Assembly (NCBI GenBank): GCA_021157805.1
Contig: JAGGVW010000007.1
Coordinates: 1-10,384, forward strand
DNA length: 10,384 bases
Source of the DNA: a bacterium
GTDB taxonomy: Bacteria > Ratteibacteria > UBA8468 > B48-G9 > JAFGKM01
Direction of reading: 5' to 3'
Below are positions 7,207 to 10,384 of this stretch, one piece after another (the stretch's first letter is position 1; the number at the start of each line of letters is the position of its first letter). Both the position numbers and the translations under genes were made by a program. The notes under the pieces were generated by a model. The model did not search any database and was not told where the DNA came from. It worked only from the letters and a program-made list of their open reading frames with translations.

Positions 7207-7914
7207 TTATTCATGATAAAAATAGGTATTTTGTCCCCCATCCCAAAGTTGATCTTCTGTCATCCAGCTTACATGTCCATCTACCCATAGAATATTTGGA
7301 CCTCCATTATGCCAAGTACCAACCATCCAGTCATTGTTGGCTTTATAACTATCTTTTAGAGCACAGAACCAATCCGGGTGGTACCAACATCTTGGAGCTC
7401 TAACTTTAGCTTGATTTCCAGCCCTTGCAATTAAGTCACAGCAAAGAAGTGTTTGAGTTGGTCTTTTTATTCTCGCTGCCTTAGGATTAGGTGGAATAGT
7501 ATCATTGTATCCATAAGAACAGTATGTTTTCGCTGAAGTAACATAACCGGTAAATTGACTTGTTACATCTTTTGCAGAGGGGCAGATGAAAACTTTAAGG
7601 ATTTTTGCCCAATAGTGCATATCATGGGGACTTACATATGGATAAAGAGCCATATACCAATGTACATTGTCAGCACTCCTCCAAATAAAATTTGGAAAAT
7701 ATCCATCATTATCCTCAACATACATGAAAAAAGCTAAACCTATCTGTTTTAAATTATTCATACACACAGCCTGCCTTGCTTTTTCTCTTGCTTTACTTAA
7801 TGCTGGTAGTAGCATCGCTGCAAGAATCGCTATGATGGCTATTACTACCAGCAATTCAATTAATGTGAAGCCATGTGATTTTGAGAAAATCCCTTTTGAA
7901 AACTTTTTACACAT
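7207..7914 (-). CDS. Type IV pilin-like (pseudopilin) protein with H-X9-DG C-terminal domain
   Basis: This 235-residue protein starts with a short basic leader and the prepilin motif G15|FTLIE, with Glu20 as the mature Glu5, then an uninterrupted hydrophobic helix to about residue 38 (prepilin N-terminal motif). The globular part has FICPSAKD (109-116), SYGYN (133-137) and, near the end, His202-x9-Asp212-Gly213 (WHNGGP...WVDGH), the prepilin-associated H-X9-DG signature. Prepilin peptidase would cut after Gly15 and leave the protein in the membrane or in a pseudopilus. The function of H-X9-DG proteins is not established. They are numerous in Planctomycetes, Lentisphaerae and Verrucomicrobia. 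The gene overlaps the repressor gene by 8 bases, and its GGAGGT ribosome binding site (7922-7927) lies in the repressor's last codons, so the two are co-translated. No other pilus or secretion gene is present. Confidence 0.92.
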   Translation of the reverse strand: MCKKFSKGIFSKSHGFTLIELLVVIAIIAILAAMLLPALSKAREKARQAVCMNNLKQIGLAFFMYVEDNDGYFPNFIWRSADNVHWYMALYPYVSPHDMHYWAKILKVFICPSAKDVTSQFTGYVTSAKTYCSYGYNDTIPPNPKAARIKRPTQTLLCCDLIARAGNQAKVRAPRCWYHPDWFCALKDSYKANNDWMVGTWHNGGPNILWVDGHVSWMTEDQLWDGGQNTYFYHE

Positions 7915-9022
7915 TTAAATCACCTCCTTTTTTTGTTGATTCACGAATTATTAACTCTCCATTCAATAAAATTTTATTTTTTATCTTTTTTCCTTCTATC
8001 AAATTAATTAAATTTTGAGCAGAAACTTTTCCCAATTGATAGAAAGGAGTTTTTACTGTAGTTAAAGGCGGATTGGTAAATTTTGCGAATGGGAAATTAT
8101 TAAATGAACAAATTGATATATCATCAGGACATTTTAATCCTGATTTTTTAATAGCATCCAATGCTCCTAATGCCATATAATCATCCCCCAAAATTAAAGC
8201 AGTTGGTCTCGGTCTCTCTTTTAAAATCTCTATTGTTAAATTAAATCCTTCTTGATGACTATAATATCCGTTTTTAATAAACTTACTGTTTATCTTAAAA
8301 CCTTTCTCGTTTAAAAATTCTTTATATCCTTCTAATACCTGTTTTGCTATATCAAATTTCTCCAATCCATTTATAAGTCCTATTTTTCTATGACCGAGAG
8401 AAAATAGATGTTCCATTATTTGATAAGTTGCTTCTTTAAAATCTATCAATATTGTATTCTGAAAATTCCGTCTGTTTAGAACAATCAAGTGAAGAATTTT
8501 TTTCCTTATCTCGTTCAATTTTTCTGCTGGTATTTCCTGAACAGATAAAATAATTCCATCTGTTTTACTACTTACTAATTTAGAATAGTCAGATTTTTTT
8601 ATCATAGAAGGAGTAATAAGTACTATTTCTATGCTATAATTTTTCTTTTCTATCACTTCTCCTATTCCTTGTAAAATTTCCAGAGTTGCAGGGTGATAAG
8701 CAAATTCTTCTCCCTGCCATATTGTAAACCCTATTTTCTTCGTTTTTTTTACAGTGGGTGAAAGAGACCTTTTTATATATATTCCTTTTCCCCATTCTTT
8801 TTCTATAATTCCTTCCACTACCAATTTATCAAGTGCTTTTCTTATAGTTATACGAGAAACATTAAAATACTCTGCTAATTTTCTTTCTGAAGGTAATTTT
8901 TTTCCTTTTTTATGCTGCCCTAATCTTATTGCTTCTTTTATTTTCTCTATAACCTGATGATACCTTGGTATTGGACTTTTTTTATCTATCTTTATTTCTT
9001 TTAACATCAATGTTTTTTCCAT
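7907..9022 (-). CDS. GntR/LacI-type transcriptional regulator (winged helix plus sugar-binding domain)
   Basis: The 371-residue protein has two domains. Residues about 16-84 form a GntR winged helix: [38 protein letters not shown] (43-64) and the wing [13 protein letters not shown]. Residues about 95-365 are a periplasmic-binding-protein-like sugar sensor of the LacI/GalR type: [24 protein letters not shown] (about 209-218), [16 protein letters not shown] and a C-terminal PPLTTVKTP segment. This AraR-like architecture usually gives a repressor released by a mono- or oligosaccharide. The start at 9022 is preceded by GAAGGT (9029-9034) at six bases; the internal ATG at 9007 is less well placed. 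It is the first gene of the operon, directly behind a strong promoter overlapped by a dyad, so autoregulation is likely. It has no partner transporter nearby. The ligand is unknown. Confidence 0.95.
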   Translation of the reverse strand: MEKTLMLKEIKIDKKSPIPRYHQVIEKIKEAIRLGQHKKGKKLPSERKLAEYFNVSRITIRKALDKLVVEGIIEKEWGKGIYIKRSLSPTVKKTKKIGFTIWQGEEFAYHPATLEILQGIGEVIEKKNYSIEIVLITPSMIKKSDYSKLVSSKTDGIILSVQEIPAEKLNEIRKKILHLIVLNRRNFQNTILIDFKEATYQIMEHLFSLGHRKIGLINGLEKFDIAKQVLEGYKEFLNEKGFKINSKFIKNGYYSHQEGFNLTIEILKERPRPTALILGDDYMALGALDAIKKSGLKCPDDISICSFNNFPFAKFTNPPLTTVKTPFYQLGKVSAQNLINLIEGKKIKNKILLNGELIIRESTKKGGDLNV

Positions 9023-9040
9023 TTTTTTACCTTCTTTTTT

Positions 9041-9067
9041 TGGTATCTGGTTATAACCTTAATACCA
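9041..9067. promoter_or_regulatory. Nested dyad, likely operator of the GntR/LacI-type repressor
   Basis: An inner perfect 10-bp palindrome GGTTATAACC (9049-9058) is enclosed by an outer perfect 6-bp inverted repeat, TGGTAT (9041-9046) and ATACCA (9062-9067). The two centres differ by half a base pair. On each strand the pattern is TGGTA, 3-4 bases, GGTTAT. It starts at the -10 box and covers the predicted transcription start (about 9060), the classic place for a repressor site. That the neighbouring repressor binds here is inference from position and symmetry. Confidence 0.72.
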
Positions 9068-9095
9068 CTATATCATAAAAAAATCTTCCTGTCAA
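9067..9095 (-). promoter_or_regulatory. Sigma70-type promoter of the repressor and saccharide operon
   Basis: On the minus strand a perfect -35 TTGACA (9090-9095) is followed after exactly 17 bases by TATAGT (9067-9072), 5 of 6 matches to the -10 consensus. The start of transcription should be near 9060, giving a leader of about 38 bases to the ATG at 9022. No other promoter of this quality was found between here and 234, which supports one long transcript of eight genes. Confidence 0.82.
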
Positions 9096-9109
9096 GTTTT
9101 TGTAGTAAA

Positions 9110-9143
9110 TGGTTATAGAGATAGTTACCACCCCACATAACCA
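9110..9143. repeat. Inverted repeat TGGTTAT / ATAACCA upstream of the -35 box, possible second operator
   Basis: Perfect 7-bp arms at 9110-9116 and 9137-9143 are separated by 20 bases, with an extra GTTACCA (9124-9130) between them. The arms repeat the half-site of the dyad at the promoter; the two centres are about 72 bp apart. The element could be an auxiliary operator for looping, or an activator site. The long spacer makes an RNA hairpin weak, and nothing suggests a terminator. Confidence 0.45.
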
Positions 9144-9222
9144 ATTCTCTTTTATTACTTGTTAAAATTATTAATATTGTCCTTAATTTTTCTCGTGAAG
9201 GGGGTTATAAGATGGGTATCTA

Positions 9223-9774
9223 TTATAATTTTTCAATAAGGGATTTAACTCTTTCAATACACTCTTTTCTTTCTTCCACTTTACCCTTTTCATCAACTCC
9301 CTTACATATAACTTCGCCTGAATAGGTTGCTCCAACTGTAATAAAAAAATTTTTTATAATACTTCTTGCATTTTCTATAAAATCATCTCTTTCACTGGCT
9401 TCAACACAAATAAAATACCCTTTCTTTTTTTTGGGAGTATATGTTTTAAAAGTCTTTATTCCAAGCCACTGACACTGAAATCTATCTATCATCATTTTTG
9501 TTTGAGCAGAAACAGAACCGAAGAAAATGGGAGAAGCAATAACAATTACATCAGCACTTTCAATTTCAGGATAAAGTATCTGCATATCATCCTGAATTTT
9601 ACATCTACCATCTTTTCTTATTTCTTCACATTCCTGACAGGGGATAAATTTCATTTCATTCAGTATAAATTTTTTAACCTCCCATTTTTCTTTAAACCCA
9701 CTTAAAAACTTATCAAGTAATATTTCAGAATTCCCTCCCCTTCTTGGACTTCCACAAATTCCAATTACTTTCAT
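9223..9774 (-). CDS. FMN-dependent flavoprotein of the NADPH reductase / iron-sulfur flavoprotein group
   Basis: This 183-residue flavodoxin-fold protein begins MKVIGICGSPRRGGNSEILL, the FMN phosphate loop of the NADPH-dependent FMN reductase family. ADVIVIASPIFFGSVSAQ and TKMMIDRF (about 74-98) form the second flavin loop and following helix. Residues 46-64, PCQEC...GRCKIQDDM, match the cysteine segment of iron-sulfur flavoproteins. Only Cys46, Cys49 and Cys58 are present; the position of the third of the four usual cysteines holds Ile52, so a complete [4Fe-4S] site is doubtful. Such proteins act as small electron carriers or quinone/iron reductases, often with oxygen-defence proteins. The Dps-like ferritin gene upstream (91-base gap) fits that role. 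A GGAGG ribosome binding site lies ten bases before the ATG. It is cytoplasmic. The physiological partner is unknown. Confidence 0.9.
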   Translation of the reverse strand: MKVIGICGSPRRGGNSEILLDKFLSGFKEKWEVKKFILNEMKFIPCQECEEIRKDGRCKIQDDMQILYPEIESADVIVIASPIFFGSVSAQTKMMIDRFQCQWLGIKTFKTYTPKKKKGYFICVEASERDDFIENARSIIKNFFITVGATYSGEVICKGVDEKGKVEERKECIERVKSLIEKL

Positions 9775-9833
9775 TTTACTTTCCCCTCCATAATTTCTGT
9801 TTTTTCCTCACATTTCACATTTATACATTTCAT
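9771..9833 (-). CDS. Possible 20-codon small ORF coupled to the flavoprotein gene
   Basis: An ATG at 9833 opens 20 codons with product MKCINVKCEEKTEIMEGKVK, ending in a TGA that overlaps the flavoprotein ATG (ATGA). A weak AGGGA precedes the start. The peptide has a C-x4-C pair and is strongly charged. The exact four-base overlap is what a leader or coupled small gene would show, but an ORF of this length can arise by chance and I recognise no family. Confidence 0.25.
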   Translation of the reverse strand: MKCINVKCEEKTEIMEGKVK

Positions 9834-9865
9834 TTTCCCTACTATACTTCTTCCATTTATAAAAT

Positions 9866-10354
9866 TTATTCTTTACTTTCAATATCTTCATAAAGATTTA
9901 TAAGGTCATCTTCATGCTCAATCTCATCTGTTAGAATACTTAAAACCATATTATAAGTAATTGGGTCTTTATCTCTCACAAAATCAGAAAGTTTTTTATA
10001 GGACTCAATGGCACATTGTTCTCCTTTTATATTCTGCTTCAATACAGGCATAACATCAGGGTCTTCAGGTGCTTCATATCCACAGTTTGTAAGTTTATAC
10101 CAATCCTCTGGTTTTAAAACAGGAGTTCCTCCAAGTTGTAAAATTCTTGTTGCAAGCATTTCAGCATGTCTCAATTCATCCCCAGCGTGCTGAGTAAGTT
10201 CAGCAATTACGGATTCCTTCATCATTCCCTTAACAACTTTTGCACCAACCCAGTACTGATAGTAAGCAAGCCACTCATCTGAAAGTGCTTTATTAAGCAA
10301 CTTTATCAACTCATCTACATCTACTCCAACTATCTCTTTTCCTTTTCTCTCCAT
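9866..10354 (-). CDS. Dps-like ferritin (DPSL / thioferritin-type) protein
   Basis: This 162-residue four-helix protein shows the full ferritin di-iron set: Glu27 (SDEWLAYY), Glu60-x2-His63 (DELRHAEMLA), Glu112 (IKGEQCAI) and Glu144-x2-His147 (TDEIEHEDD). Cys91 (LTNCGYEAPEDPD) and Cys114 (GEQCA) sit where Dps-like thioferritins carry their conserved cysteine pair near the metal site. These proteins form cages that oxidise and store iron, using up peroxide and so protecting DNA and enzymes. The start at 10354 has AGGAGGGG in front with good spacing. The flavoprotein gene follows in the same direction, suggesting an oxidative-stress or iron-release pair. Promoter elements would lie at or beyond the right edge. 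An ordinary bacterioferritin-like protein is the alternative, but the cysteine pair and NCGYEAPEDPD segment favour DPSL. Confidence 0.88.
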   Translation of the reverse strand: MERKGKEIVGVDVDELIKLLNKALSDEWLAYYQYWVGAKVVKGMMKESVIAELTQHAGDELRHAEMLATRILQLGGTPVLKPEDWYKLTNCGYEAPEDPDVMPVLKQNIKGEQCAIESYKKLSDFVRDKDPITYNMVLSILTDEIEHEDDLINLYEDIESKE

Positions 10355-10384
10355 CCTACCCCTCCTTTTTTTATTATTATAAAA

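Noticed and set aside
9203..9219. Further GGTTAT (9203-9208) and GGTAT (9215-9219) motifs just after the flavoprotein stop
   Set aside because: They resemble the operator half-sites but are not arranged as a dyad and lie over 130 bases from the promoter; single hexamers of this kind also occur by chance in coding regions of this window.
9144..9222. Terminator after the flavoprotein gene
   Set aside because: Only very short A/T stems are visible and no GC-rich hairpin followed by a T run on the minus strand.
10376..10381. TATAAT on the minus strand before the Dps-like ferritin gene
   Set aside because: It could be a -10 box, but any -35 lies outside the window and the flanking sequence is simple A/T repeat.

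Overview
The window comes from an AT-rich bacterium (G+C about one third by eye, not counted). All recognised genes lie on the minus strand, so transcription runs right to left. A pseudopilin-like protein with an H-X9-DG C-terminus sits beside a GntR/LacI-type regulator and carbohydrate genes. That combination is familiar from Lentisphaerae, Planctomycetes, Verrucomicrobia and Omnitrophota-like lineages. I infer a member of that broad group but cannot name a genus.

Layout in order of transcription: (1) 10354-9223 is a small redox unit: a Dps-like ferritin (thioferritin type), a possible 20-codon ORF, and an FMN flavoprotein of the iron-sulfur flavoprotein group that lacks one cluster cysteine. 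(2) 9222-9023 is a 200-bp regulatory region. It holds a near-consensus sigma70-type promoter (TTGACA-N17-TATAGT), a nested dyad over the expected transcription start, and a second inverted repeat upstream. (3) 9022-234 is a run of eight genes with overlaps or gaps of at most 86 bp, probably one operon: GntR/LacI-type repressor, pseudopilin, exported right-handed beta-helix protein, alpha/alpha-barrel glycosidase-like protein, TIM-barrel amidohydrolase, five-bladed beta-propeller glycosidase-like protein, sugar isomerase/epimerase, and Gfo/Idh/MocA dehydrogenase. (4) 233-1 holds a second near-consensus promoter and the first 51 codons of mraZ, the usual first gene of the division and cell wall (dcw) cluster.

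Inferred working model: the operon is an inducible saccharide-utilisation locus. The repressor senses a sugar ligand and controls its own promoter. The beta-helix protein and pseudopilin act outside the cytoplasm on, or attached to, a polysaccharide. The other five enzymes have no signal peptide and would cleave, oxidise, isomerise and hydrolyse imported oligosaccharides or sugar acids inside the cell. No transporter is encoded here, so uptake must be provided elsewhere. The substrate cannot be read from the sequence. No tRNA, rRNA, CRISPR array, insertion sequence, riboswitch or convincing terminator was seen, and no gene-free stretch exceeds 300 bases.
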